Assembly: GCA_016177735.1 (NCBI GenBank)
Contig: JACOUS010000015.1
Span: 1 to 49,785 of the forward strand
Direction: 5' to 3'
Source of the DNA: Ignavibacteriales bacterium
GTDB taxonomy: Bacteria; Bacteroidota; Ignavibacteria; Ignavibacteriales; Melioribacteraceae
Length of the DNA: 49,785 bases
Shown here: positions 40,942-48,901 of the stretch, one piece after another
Layout of the letters: every line of letters starts with the position of its first letter
How positions within the stretch are numbered: position 1 is the stretch's first letter
The notes under the pieces: generated by a model
Database searches by the model: none
Seen by the model: only the letters and a program-made list of their open reading frames with translations
What the model was told of the DNA's origin: nothing
Program-made: the position numbers and the translations under genes

Positions 40942-41271
40942 TTATCTTAATATTTCTTTTATTCTTTTTTCTATGGGGGGTAATTTATGTTTGACTGCAT
41001 CCCAAATTAATTCGTAGTCAACACTAAAATATTGATGTATTAATTTATCTCTCATGCCGGCTATTTTCTTCCAGTCGATGTCATTGTTTTGATTTCTAAA
41101 TTCATTGGATAAGTTTTTGACTGCTTCGCCTATTATTTCAATACTTCGTGAAAATGCTCTTGTATATGTCTCGTTTTCAACGAACGAATTATAATTAAGT
41201 TCGGCAGATGTTCTCTTGATAAATTCAATTTCGTCAAGTATGTGCCACAAGTAAACTTTATCATGCTTCAT
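40942..41271 (-). CDS. hepT: HepT-type HEPN toxin (DUF86), copy 2
   Basis: 109 residues with the RX4HXY motif as RDKLIHQY near 78-85, preceded by AFSRSIEIIGEAVKNLS. It belongs to a different HepT subgroup from copy 1 (HxxDEIEFI N-terminus; HKLPPIEKRIKEIL C-terminus). It overlaps mntA by 11 bp and is downstream of it. RNase activity silenced by AMPylation is inferred from the family. Confidence 0.88.
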   Translation of the reverse strand: MKHDKVYLWHILDEIEFIKRTSAELNYNSFVENETYTRAFSRSIEIIGEAVKNLSNEFRNQNNDIDWKKIAGMRDKLIHQYFSVDYELIWDAVKHKLPPIEKRIKEILR

Positions 41272-41560
41272 ACCAGCGGACCTCGTTTTGCACGTACGGC
41301 AGTATATACGGACTGATGCCCTTCTCCGTTAGAAGATCAACTTCTCTTCCGAATATTTTTTCGAGTTCGAAAACAAGACCGATAAAATTATCAAATGATT
41401 TCTCTTCGAAGTCTACCAATAAATCAATATCGCTTTCATTATTTGATTCATTCCGGACAAACGAGCCGAACAAACCGATTTTTTTTACTCTGTACTTTTT
41501 TAATAATTCTTTGTTCCGGCTCAGTATCTCAAAGATTTCGTTTGACGAATAGTTTTCCAT
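41261..41560 (-). CDS. mntA: MntA-type nucleotidyltransferase antitoxin, copy 2
   Basis: 99 residues, GSX10DXD intact (GLFGSFVRNE...SDIDLLVDFEE), then FGREVDLLTEKGI. First gene of the second MNT/HEPN operon in the window. The low similarity to copy 1 suggests independent acquisition. It opens the accessory region that runs to the right end. Confidence 0.88.
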   Translation of the reverse strand: MENYSSNEIFEILSRNKELLKKYRVKKIGLFGSFVRNESNNESDIDLLVDFEEKSFDNFIGLVFELEKIFGREVDLLTEKGISPYILPYVQNEVRWYEA

Positions 41561-41700
41561 CGCTGTGTTCTTTTTTTGTTAAAAATATACGAAAGATAAG
41601 TTGCATAAAAAACTTTCGGCTATTGTAGAAGAAAATTAAACGGCGAGAATTTTTTTATCCTATTGCTTGCCCGGCGGTTTATTGACGGGATTTTTTACTT

Positions 41701-41737
41701 ACCTGTCCGCTATTTTTTTTTGAGGATTAAAGAAGTT
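41701..41737 (+). repeat. Short repeat left of the dehydrogenase gene
   Basis: TACCTGTCCGC...GAGGATTAAAGA here resembles TACCTGTCCGCC...GACGGATTAAAGA at 42783-42812 and CCTGTCCCG...ACGGGATTAA at 44715-44740. The first two lie directly on either side of the gene at 41746-42723, in the same orientation. Confidence 0.5.
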
Positions 41738-41745
41738 AAGTTTTG

Positions 41746-42723
41746 TCATGCTGTTCTATGCTCAATTGCTATTACGACATTTCCGGTTTTCTGTCCCGTC
41801 TCAACATATTTAGTGGCTTCCACAATTTCTTCAAGGCGGTAACGCCTATCAATAACGGCTCTGTACTTTCCCGCCTCGATGAGCTCCTTAAAAAAGATTA
41901 TATCTTCCTTGCTGTCTTTTGGAATCGGGAACAAAACTTTTCTACCTCCGATGATTGGAGTTAACAGCGCTAAAAAAATATTCTGGGATAAAAAGCCAAG
42001 GTCGGTTGAAAAATAAATTCCTCCCGGTTTTAGCAATTTTCTACAACGGAAAAAAGAACTTTTGCCGACGGCATCAAAAACTACATCGTACAATTTTCCG
42101 TTTTTCGTAAAATCTTTTTTTGTGTAGTCAATTACTTCATCTGCACCCAGCGATTTCACCAATTCCAAATTCTTGGTATTACATACGGCGGTAATTTCCG
42201 CACCAAAGTATTTAGCAAGCTGCACAGCCGCCGAGCCAATAGATCCGGAAGCACCGTTAATTAGAATTTTTGCTGCTTTCTTAAAATCTATTTTCTTAAT
42301 ATTTGCCAATGCAAGAAATGCACCGTCACAGATTGCAGCCGCTTCTTCGTAAGAAATGTTATCCGGTTTTATTGCAATCGAACCTGATTCGGGAATACAA
42401 ATGTATTCCGCGTGGGCTCCAAAATCCGAAGTCTTTAATCCAAAAACTTTGTCGCCTACCTTAAATGTTTTGACATCCTTTCCAAGAGATACAATCTCTC
42501 CGGCAAGTTCGGTTCCTAATATTGTTCTTTTGGGTTTAAATATGCCGTTGATCAATCTGATAATAAGAGGGTATTCGGGTTTTCGAAATCCGCAGTCCGT
42601 TCTATTTACTGTTGTCGCATATATTTTTATTAAAACCTCGTTCTCTTTGGGATCTGGTTTTTCAACTTCTTTTAGCTGGAGAACTCCCGGCGGTCCATAT
42701 TTTATGTGTACAATTGCCTTCAT
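41746..42723 (-). CDS. Zinc-independent medium-chain dehydrogenase/reductase (quinone oxidoreductase-like)
   Basis: 325 residues. A GroES-like N-terminal domain (VEKPDPKENEVLIKIYATTV, RTDCGFRKPEYP) is followed by a Rossmann fold with ILINGASGSIGSAAVQLAKYFGAEITAV near 152-180. The structural and catalytic zinc cysteines of alcohol dehydrogenases are absent. It belongs with NADPH quinone/enone reductases. No metabolic partner is adjacent. It is bracketed by short direct repeats, which suggests it arrived as a unit. Confidence 0.85.
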   Translation of the reverse strand: MKAIVHIKYGPPGVLQLKEVEKPDPKENEVLIKIYATTVNRTDCGFRKPEYPLIIRLINGIFKPKRTILGTELAGEIVSLGKDVKTFKVGDKVFGLKTSDFGAHAEYICIPESGSIAIKPDNISYEEAAAICDGAFLALANIKKIDFKKAAKILINGASGSIGSAAVQLAKYFGAEITAVCNTKNLELVKSLGADEVIDYTKKDFTKNGKLYDVVFDAVGKSSFFRCRKLLKPGGIYFSTDLGFLSQNIFLALLTPIIGGRKVLFPIPKDSKEDIIFFKELIEAGKYRAVIDRRYRLEEIVEATKYVETGQKTGNVVIAIEHRTA

Positions 42724-42772
42724 AAGTATTCCTACGATATTACTTTGATTCGATTATTTTCAATATAGTTGA

Positions 42773-42830
42773 CAACAAGTTTACCTGTCCGCCGTTATTT
42801 TGACGGATTAAAGATGTAGGCTGCTTGTTG
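42773..42830. repeat. Bipartite hairpin between the dehydrogenase and DinB-like genes
   Basis: Outer arms CAACAAG (42773-42779) and CTTGTTG (42824-42830) are a perfect inverted pair. An inner CCGT/ACGG pair (42792-42795, 42803-42806) makes a second stem. The organisation, an outer ACAAC/GTTGT stem plus an inner CCG/CGG stem, parallels 44771-44805. Confidence 0.5.
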
Positions 42831-42839
42831 AAGCAATAA

Positions 42840-43505
42840 TTATTTTTGTCGTTCGCTTAAATTGTTAGCTTCGTTTAGATGTAAAATATTATGTCTTGTT
42901 GCTGGCATAAGTAGTAATCCGGCAACATTTTTTTTGCTCCAATAGTCTCCGATTCTTTTTGCTGACTCTATTAAAGCCCCTTCTTGATATAATCTTTCAA
43001 TTCTATTTCCAGAAATCTTTTCTTTCAATTTTTCCATTGTTATATCTTTCACAATTGATTGTGTCTGTTTTCCAACTGCAATCCTATATTTTTTTAATTC
43101 CTCAATATTTATACTAACACTCAATTCTTCTACTTCTTCTTTTAACATTCCATTTCCAGTACTTATAAATCTTGTATTCATTCTCTGCAGCCAATTGTTT
43201 TGTCTTAGTATTTGTTCGCCACCATCTACTAAAATATTCATAGTAACATCTTCGACTCTTGCCAAATGCCATAAGCACCAAGCTATTGAGTGATTCGATT
43301 TTTGAGGGATAAATCTCACTTTAAGTTCCGGTAATTCTCTTAAGATTTCATCTTCGTATGACCACTCAGAATGATTATTAACTTTTGTTGAATGTAGTTG
43401 TGCGTGATGTCTGAGAAACATTTCCTTTATTTTTGCAATATTTTTGGAGGTTAGTAACTCATCTCTAAACCTTGTTTGGTTTCTATTTAATTCTTTTCTA
43501 TTCAT
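42840..43505 (-). CDS. DinB-like four-helix protein, larger variant
   Basis: 221 residues. A DinB-type metal triad is suggested by H80 (SIAWCLWHLARVED), H205 and H209 (MPATRHNILHLNEA). An N-terminal extension of about 65 residues and a middle insertion distinguish it from the DinB protein at 13466. The coding sequence is visibly A+T-rich, like its accessory-region neighbours. Function unknown; some relatives are linked to thiol-dependent detoxification. Confidence 0.7.
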   Translation of the reverse strand: MNRKELNRNQTRFRDELLTSKNIAKIKEMFLRHHAQLHSTKVNNHSEWSYEDEILRELPELKVRFIPQKSNHSIAWCLWHLARVEDVTMNILVDGGEQILRQNNWLQRMNTRFISTGNGMLKEEVEELSVSINIEELKKYRIAVGKQTQSIVKDITMEKLKEKISGNRIERLYQEGALIESAKRIGDYWSKKNVAGLLLMPATRHNILHLNEANNLSERQK

Positions 43506-43928
43506 TACTCTATCTTAAAATTTAATTAGCAAGCTAATGGCATGGCAACTAAAGCGCTGCCAAAAGGTTTACGCCGCCAATATTTTTTGTTTTACTGATT
43601 GTGTTATTTATTTACTTCTTAGAACTTCTTGCACAACAAAACTTTTCTGCAAACACCACGACCGACTACATCACTCGGTTTTGAGTTGCATGATTACACT
43701 CCTTATGTGTGAGACAATTATTAAAAATACCGGGATTAGAAGCAATCTTTTTTTCCAAATCATGAGACACTGCGCTTCGTGGAGTTTATCCCGCATAGCG
43801 GGGCTTGCCTAATATATATATCCGGAATTGTCCATTCGTTATGGATAACTCTAGAGTTCGTTCAATAATATTTTATTACCTATTGGCTTAATCCTTTTTT
43901 AAGCGGTAAGCCTATGAAATTTATTTTC
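43506..43928. other. Non-coding stretch with palindromes upstream of HigBA
   Basis: About 420 bp with no gene I can support. It holds a GGCA...TGCC inverted repeat near 43540-43562, the palindrome CCCGCataGCGGG at 43790-43802 and an imperfect hairpin GGCTTA...TAAGCC near 43884-43912. An open frame from 43537 to 43812 lacks family resemblance, spans a palindrome and is rejected. The stretch may be remnants of excised or decayed modules. Confidence 0.5.
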
Positions 43929-43957
43929 TTGACAATATGTCATATCTGACATATTTT
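43929..43957 (+). promoter_or_regulatory. HigBA promoter with embedded operator
   Basis: A consensus -35 TTGACA (43929-43934) and -10 TATTTT (43952-43957) are separated by exactly 17 bp. The spacer contains the palindrome ATATGTCA-TATC-TGACATAT (43935-43954), a perfect 8-bp inverted repeat that fits an HTH dimer site and would block RNA polymerase when bound. The predicted transcription start lies about at the toxin ATG (43964), leaving no room for a Shine-Dalgarno sequence. Confidence 0.75.
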
Positions 43958-43963
43958 TACACC

Positions 43964-44296
43964 ATGATAATTCAAGATAAACCTCTCATCTGGTTGCATG
44001 GAGAGATTAAAACTCCTCCATTTTCCTCTGCTGCAAGGATAGAAACTGGATTTCTTTTCAGACTTCTTCAGATGGGAGAAAAATTGAAAATGCCACATTC
44101 GAGACCAATGCCTAGTATAGGTTCTAATTGCCATGAAATGCGAGTAAATGATGAAAGAAATACTTGGCGGATTATATATAGAGTTGATTATGATGCAATA
44201 ATAATTCTTGAAGTATTTAAAAAGAAAACTCAACAAACGCCTAAAAATATTATAGATATATGTAAAAAGAGAATAAAGGAATATGACAATGAATAG
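43964..44296 (+). CDS. higB: HigB-type (Gp49-like/RelE superfamily) toxin
   Basis: 110 residues from the ATG at 43964. The family sequence is clear: PLIWLHGEIKTPPFS, LFRLLQMGEKLKMPHSRPMP, HEMRVNDERNTWRIIYRVD and ILEVFKKKTQQTP. These mRNA interferases cleave translated mRNA on the ribosome. An ATG at 43937 is in frame but lies inside the promoter spacer, so it cannot be the usual start. The start at 43964 coincides with the expected transcription start, implying leaderless translation. It overlaps the antitoxin gene by 14 bp, in toxin-first order as in HigBA. Confidence 0.9.
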   Translation: MIIQDKPLIWLHGEIKTPPFSSAARIETGFLFRLLQMGEKLKMPHSRPMPSIGSNCHEMRVNDERNTWRIIYRVDYDAIIILEVFKKKTQQTPKNIIDICKKRIKEYDNE

Positions 44297-44600
44297 ACAG
44301 AAACAAAAAAGCTTAGAGAAAAAAGGTTGGAAAATTGGCTCAACCGCAGAGTTTCTCAATTTATCGGAAGAAGAATCTTCATACATAGAACTAAAATTGA
44401 AACTCAGCATCAATTTAAGAAAGTTGCGAACAGAGCAAAAACTAACACAAGTTGAACTTGCAAAAATTCTTAAATCAAGCCAATCGCGCGTGGCAAAACT
44501 TGAAATAGGTGATCCTTCTGTTTCACTTGATCTCATTATTAGATCCTTATTAGCTCTTGGCACATCAAACAAGGAAATTGCTCGAGCTATCTCCTCTTAA
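44283..44600 (+). CDS. higA: HigA-type XRE-family antitoxin
   Basis: 105 residues. A helix-turn-helix of the XRE type lies at about 42-95 (INLRKLRTEQKLTQVELAKI, then KSSQSRVAKLEIGDPSVSLD). It would neutralise the HigB toxin and bind the palindrome in its own promoter. The N-terminal about 35 residues precede the HTH and may contact the toxin. The ribosome binding site lies inside the toxin gene (AATAAAGGA upstream of ATG). Confidence 0.9.
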   Translation: MTMNRQKQKSLEKKGWKIGSTAEFLNLSEEESSYIELKLKLSINLRKLRTEQKLTQVELAKILKSSQSRVAKLEIGDPSVSLDLIIRSLLALGTSNKEIARAISS

Positions 44601-44617
44601 TATTTTGTGAAAAGGCT

Positions 44618-44669
44618 AACGGCGTGTTATCCCGATAAGTCGGGACAAGTTGTTAAAGATCAACGCGCC
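44618..44669. repeat. Repeat/hairpin at the left boundary of the restriction-modification module
   Basis: A 28-nt word at 44618-44645 (AACGGCGTGTTATCCCG then ATAAGTCGGGA) recurs at 49617-49644 with a single mismatch, in the same orientation. Here it forms a bipartite hairpin: outer arms GGCGTGTT (44621-44628) and AACGCGCC (44662-44669), inner arms TCCCGA and TCGGGA. The preceding GGCTAAC and the G-C-rich arms recall integron attC sites, but no GTTRRRY partner box is found. Confidence 0.65.
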
Positions 44670-44718
44670 AAAAAGATGGCGGGTAAGCACTACCGTATTT
44701 GAGTTCTCGTTTATCCTG

Positions 44719-44805
44719 TCCCGTTTACTTTACGGGATTAATTATTTCTTTCTCTACATCAGAAGAAGTTATAACAACCTCCCGCAAAGCGGGACAAGTT
44801 GTTAT
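44719..44805. repeat. Two further palindromes downstream of the helicase gene
   Basis: TCCCGT (44719-44724) / ACGGGA (44732-44737) is the first. The second is bipartite: outer ATAACAAC (44771-44778) and GTTGTTAT (44798-44805), inner TCCCGC (44780-44785) and GCGGGA (44789-44794). Both lie in the 286-bp gap between higA and the end of the helicase gene, which has no gene. The second could act as a terminator for either side. Confidence 0.65.
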
Positions 44806-44886
44806 TCGTCGTCTTGAGCGACAATTAGCTTTTTCGTTTTCAAGAGAACTGTGCCGCATTCTTGCCTTACGTGTACTAATCACTAT

Positions 44887-47385
44887 TTAATCTTCATTCA
44901 CAAAACTTTCTTTATAATCTTTTTCACTTAGAACAGTGTCATATAATCCAACATCTTCTCCTTCGTGCTTATTTACTCCAACGTAAACAAGACTTGCATC
45001 TTCATAACGTTTGAACTTGTAAACTGCATCGTTCATTAAGGCACTGTTGAATACTCCAAGACTTACAAGTAATTCAAAATCTTTAACTGTTAATCCGGTG
45101 ACCTTTTTGAAAAGACCCGGTTCAAGTTGAGTAATTACGTCTTTCAAACTTCTTTCGCGGTAATCTGTTAAATACATAAAAACCGGAACACGGGTTGCAA
45201 ACTTGATAAGTTTTTCTTGAATCTGCTTTCTTAAACTCTTGTATTCCCTTTCTTCTTCAGTTAGTTCCTTTTTCTCTTTTTTGGTTAACTCTCTTTCATT
45301 GGCTTCTTTCTTGGTCTTCTTTACAGATTCAGATTTATTTATTATCGTTTCAATATCTTGATTTAAATTTCGGAAACCCTCAATACTCATTAACGCTTGC
45401 ATAGCTTTCTCATTGTTCATTAAGCGTTGGAGAGTGTTATTATCGACATTAACAAGTAGTGCACTTTCCCAACGTCTGGCTAACAGTGTTGCTGTTGTAC
45501 CACTCATTGCCATATCCAAAATGCCGGCTGCATCAATTTGTTTCATAGAACTTCCGTCATAAGCAAGAACCGGTAAGAAGTGAATAAATTCTTCAACTTT
45601 CTTTTCGGGATTTGATTCATTTACATTCAAACGGCAACTGTAATCTGCTATTTGCCTTAATGCTCTGTCGGGCGCAAAGTCAAACACATAACATTCTTGT
45701 TTTATAATTTCTTCTTTGTTAGGTGATTTGTTATCTGAATTATAAATTGTCCAGGGTGATTGAACTCTAAATGCCGCTTGAAAATATGTTTCAGGGCTTG
45801 AAGAATTACGAAGCATAAAAATTCCAGTCCAAGGTTTGACCGTAACACCGGTTGTTAGTTTTCCGCAAGATAAAGTAATAGTTTTTGTTTTTAATGGATT
45901 ATACATTGCTTCAAAAACCGGTGGCAGTGCTTCAACCCCTATACCGGCAATTGTACCGGCTGATACTATAATGTAATAATCGTGATAAAATTTATTTTGC
46001 TTTTGCGACATTAAGTTCTTCATTGCATAACAGGAAGCAACACTTGGCAAAAACCAGAATGTATGTGAGAGAACATTTAATAAACGAGCATCCGAAAATG
46101 GCATAGGAGGTTTTTTGGCTCCTAATTTTAAATTGTCGATTGTTGTTTCTAAATATGAACCGCGAATTAAATCCAGCCATTTTTGAACTTCATCTTCATA
46201 TTTAAAACGAGCCGTGGATCCTTCACCATAAGCTGCGAAAAATACATTCAAGTCAAACTCGTTGAATTCTCCTTTCATTGCAATTTCTCTAATCGAATCC
46301 GGTAACTGATATGTAAGCATTACCATTCGCGGTAATGAAAGATATGGATTGTCTGAACCTTTCCATTCTTCCTTTGCCTTTTGTTCATCAGAATATGTCC
46401 AGTTAAAAATCTGTTCTTCAATAAATTCACCGGATGTTATTGCTCTAAACGGTGTACCGGATAAATACAAATATGCATTAGTAGTTATTGGCATCGTCTC
46501 TTCGTCAAAGTATTCTATTCCTTCACCTTCCCCAAACTTAATTTCTTTTTTGTCTTCGGCTTCAAATAAGTCTTTTGCATTCTCCCTCCACGCTCCGTAA
46601 TGGTATTCGTCAAAAACAACGCAATCCCAATTGGTAGTATGTACCCATTCATTTTTTGTTTTTATACCACCAACATCATTTTTCCCCAAATAATCTTGGA
46701 AAGAACCAAAACAAACAAATGACTTGTCCTTATCCACATTATCAAACGTTAAACCGTTACGCGAAATAAACTGCCAGCCTTTAAAATCTATGTGTGATTG
46801 CAAATCTTCTTCCCAAGCGCTTTGTACAGCCGGTTTAAACGTTAATACAAGGATTTTCTTCCAGCCCATCCTTTTAGCTAGTTGGTAAGTAGCAAAAGTT
46901 TTTCCGAAACGCATTTTGGCGTTCCAAAGGAAGTGAGGAGTTTTTTTAGGATTTTCTTTCTTGAAGTTTTTGAAATAAGCAATAGTTTTGTTAACCGCTG
47001 TTTCTTGTTCATGACGCATTTTAAAATTTAACGAGCGGTTATCTTCAATAGATGTTCCAAGCTTAATTGATAGAATAGCTGATCTAATTGCATCAAGTGA
47101 ACACTTGAACCATTCACCTTCCGGATTCTTAATTTTCTTTTTTCGTAGGTAACGGTGAACATCGTGGTCTGTAAATACACTTCCATCTTTACGAATTGCG
47201 GATTCTTCAAGTAGAATCTTATACTTAACTCTGCTTGTTTTTAACTGCTCTGCAATTCGGTCTTGCGAAGTTCGGTTGGTATATCCAACTTTAAGCAAAC
47301 CTTTATGGCTTTCAACACCAATTAATTCATAAGCATAAATAGTTGGGTTTGCTTCAGGGCGTTGCGGAAAGAATTTATTGCTCAT
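44887..47385 (-). CDS. Superfamily 2 helicase with N-terminal GIY-YIG/T5orf172-like domain (restriction subunit)
   Basis: 832 residues. At about 16-95 is a T5orf172/MUG113-type GIY-YIG domain: IYAYELIGVE, GLLKVGYTNRTSQDRI with candidate arginines R38/R43, and the terminal glutamate in GEWFKC (E91). From about 125 a DEAD-type helicase follows: motif I MRFGKTFA (158-165), motif II DEYH (259-262), motif III YLSGTPFRA, and motifs V/VI TTGVTVKPW and QAAFRVQSP. A coiled, charged region at about 690-745 precedes the C-terminus. It overlaps the upstream methylase gene by 11 bp. The likely role is ATP-driven translocation with DNA cutting by the GIY-YIG domain. The class of system is not certain. Confidence 0.82.
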   Translation of the reverse strand: MSNKFFPQRPEANPTIYAYELIGVESHKGLLKVGYTNRTSQDRIAEQLKTSRVKYKILLEESAIRKDGSVFTDHDVHRYLRKKKIKNPEGEWFKCSLDAIRSAILSIKLGTSIEDNRSLNFKMRHEQETAVNKTIAYFKNFKKENPKKTPHFLWNAKMRFGKTFATYQLAKRMGWKKILVLTFKPAVQSAWEEDLQSHIDFKGWQFISRNGLTFDNVDKDKSFVCFGSFQDYLGKNDVGGIKTKNEWVHTTNWDCVVFDEYHYGAWRENAKDLFEAEDKKEIKFGEGEGIEYFDEETMPITTNAYLYLSGTPFRAITSGEFIEEQIFNWTYSDEQKAKEEWKGSDNPYLSLPRMVMLTYQLPDSIREIAMKGEFNEFDLNVFFAAYGEGSTARFKYEDEVQKWLDLIRGSYLETTIDNLKLGAKKPPMPFSDARLLNVLSHTFWFLPSVASCYAMKNLMSQKQNKFYHDYYIIVSAGTIAGIGVEALPPVFEAMYNPLKTKTITLSCGKLTTGVTVKPWTGIFMLRNSSSPETYFQAAFRVQSPWTIYNSDNKSPNKEEIIKQECYVFDFAPDRALRQIADYSCRLNVNESNPEKKVEEFIHFLPVLAYDGSSMKQIDAAGILDMAMSGTTATLLARRWESALLVNVDNNTLQRLMNNEKAMQALMSIEGFRNLNQDIETIINKSESVKKTKKEANERELTKKEKKELTEEEREYKSLRKQIQEKLIKFATRVPVFMYLTDYRERSLKDVITQLEPGLFKKVTGLTVKDFELLVSLGVFNSALMNDAVYKFKRYEDASLVYVGVNKHEGEDVGLYDTVLSEKDYKESFVNED

Positions 47386-48901
47386 CGTTCAATTCCATTG
47401 GGCGTATCATTGATTCAATAAATTTTATTTCTGCTTTTGTTATTCCATACTTTTTGTAGAGCTTTTCGTCTGTCCACGTAGTATTCCACTTTTGTTTTGG
47501 CACCCACAAGTATGTTGATCTTGTTGCATCTTGAGTTATTTTACGTAAGGAAACTAAAAAACGAAAGAAGCAAGTCTTATAATAACTTTCAACACTTTGA
47601 GCTTCCTCTTTTGTATCTACAAAGAAAAACAAAAAAGATTGCGTACAGACTGATGGTGATTTTGCTATTAATGGCTTTCCTAAAACATGATCAGGTATTT
47701 TTTTACCTCCATCCGAACCAGCCTTTGGAACAAGAACCTTCCACTGATCAATAAGATGCACGCTTTTATTCACTTCTTTGCGAGCAATCCATCCTATATC
47801 TCTTTTTCCTTTCGTTATGTAGTAAAGTGGAACATCCCCTTCTTTTTCTTTTTGGTGGAAACCAGAAAAATTCGATGTCCATCCGAACTCCTTATCTACC
47901 GAAAGATTATCTATAATTGAATGTTCTTTAAATGTTAGGATTTTTTTGAGAATTTTTACAGCTCGTCCGTTTCTTACAAAAATATCAAATTCGCCCAATT
48001 CTCTTTCAATTGGTCCGAAAACTTCACTTCCGCGAATATTAATAACTTCACAAGAACCTTCATTATCCCGATCCCATAAGAAGTAGCAAACTCCTCCTTT
48101 TATTTCAACGCCAACAAATACTTCATTGGCAACAGGATAATCCACAAGTTTTCTTATTCGTTTGTCTTCAAGCATGGTTTTGCGAAACTCTGCTAATCCT
48201 AACCCACTTGCCATCCATCGAGAAGGAATAATCATACAAAGAAACCTAGGATTTAGCTTTTTTGCTTGGTCAACGAATTTATTATAGATGGGAATATCAC
48301 GAGTACCCCCATCCGAACCTAATTGATAAGGCGGGTTCCCAACTATTACATCAAATTTCATTTTATATATTTCCTCCGGTTTATCGGTATGGATAAAATT
48401 ATAAGCGTAAGTTTCTAAAGATTCGCCTCTATCATAAACTACTTTGCTTGCACCGCAATAAGAACATTTTCCGTTTTGCCAGGTATGCTTTAAGCGGTTG
48501 TATTTAATATTGCCTTGTGCGTCTTCAAAAGTTTCGCAAACAGAATATTTTCCGTTTGCAGTTTTGGAGCAATAAACACTTCTGCGTGATAATAAAGAAG
48601 TTAATTCTGTAATTGCTATTCCATAGAGCTGGTTTTTGTAAATGTGGTTAAGCCGTTTTTGCTTCTGGGGAATTTGTTTTTCCAAACCGGCATTTAATCG
48701 TTTTGCAATTTCACGCAAGAACACACCAGATTTACAAACCGGATCGAGAAACTTAGCTTCTTTATTTTTCCAAAGTTCGCTTGGCAATAAATCCAAAATT
48801 TGGTTTACTAAATTTGGCGGTGTAAAAACTTCGTCGTTGCTAAGATTTGCAAGGCAAGTAAGCACATCGGGATTATAGTTCTGCTGTATCATTATCACCA
48901 A
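47375..48901 (-). CDS. N6-adenine DNA methyltransferase (Eco57I-type)
   Basis: 508 residues. EVFTPPNLVNQIL near 24-36, a modified SAM-binding motif I FLDPVCKSGVFLREI at 51-65 (CKSG in place of GxG) and the catalytic NPPY at 189-192 in FDVIVGNPPYQLG. A CSYC pair at 146-149 between motifs suggests a small metal-binding insert. The C-terminal half (about 290-500) probably recognises the DNA target. It overlaps the upstream methylase-like gene by 29 bp. It modifies adenine in the recognition sequence, protecting it from the helicase/nuclease partner. Confidence 0.85.
   Translation of the reverse strand: MVIMIQQNYNPDVLTCLANLSNDEVFTPPNLVNQILDLLPSELWKNKEAKFLDPVCKSGVFLREIAKRLNAGLEKQIPQKQKRLNHIYKNQLYGIAITELTSLLSRRSVYCSKTANGKYSVCETFEDAQGNIKYNRLKHTWQNGKCSYCGASKVVYDRGESLETYAYNFIHTDKPEEIYKMKFDVIVGNPPYQLGSDGGTRDIPIYNKFVDQAKKLNPRFLCMIIPSRWMASGLGLAEFRKTMLEDKRIRKLVDYPVANEVFVGVEIKGGVCYFLWDRDNEGSCEVINIRGSEVFGPIERELGEFDIFVRNGRAVKILKKILTFKEHSIIDNLSVDKEFGWTSNFSGFHQKEKEGDVPLYYITKGKRDIGWIARKEVNKSVHLIDQWKVLVPKAGSDGGKKIPDHVLGKPLIAKSPSVCTQSFLFFFVDTKEEAQSVESYYKTCFFRFLVSLRKITQDATRSTYLWVPKQKWNTTWTDEKLYKKYGITKAEIKFIESMIRPMELNDEQ

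Noticed and set aside
43537-43812. Open reading frame of 91 codons between the DinB-like gene and HigBA
   Set aside because: No recognisable family, cysteine-rich with irregular composition, runs through a palindrome (43790-43802), and has no ribosome binding site.
43940-44572. 210-codon frame opposite HigBA
   Set aside because: It is the antisense of two well-recognised toxin-antitoxin genes and shows no protein family.
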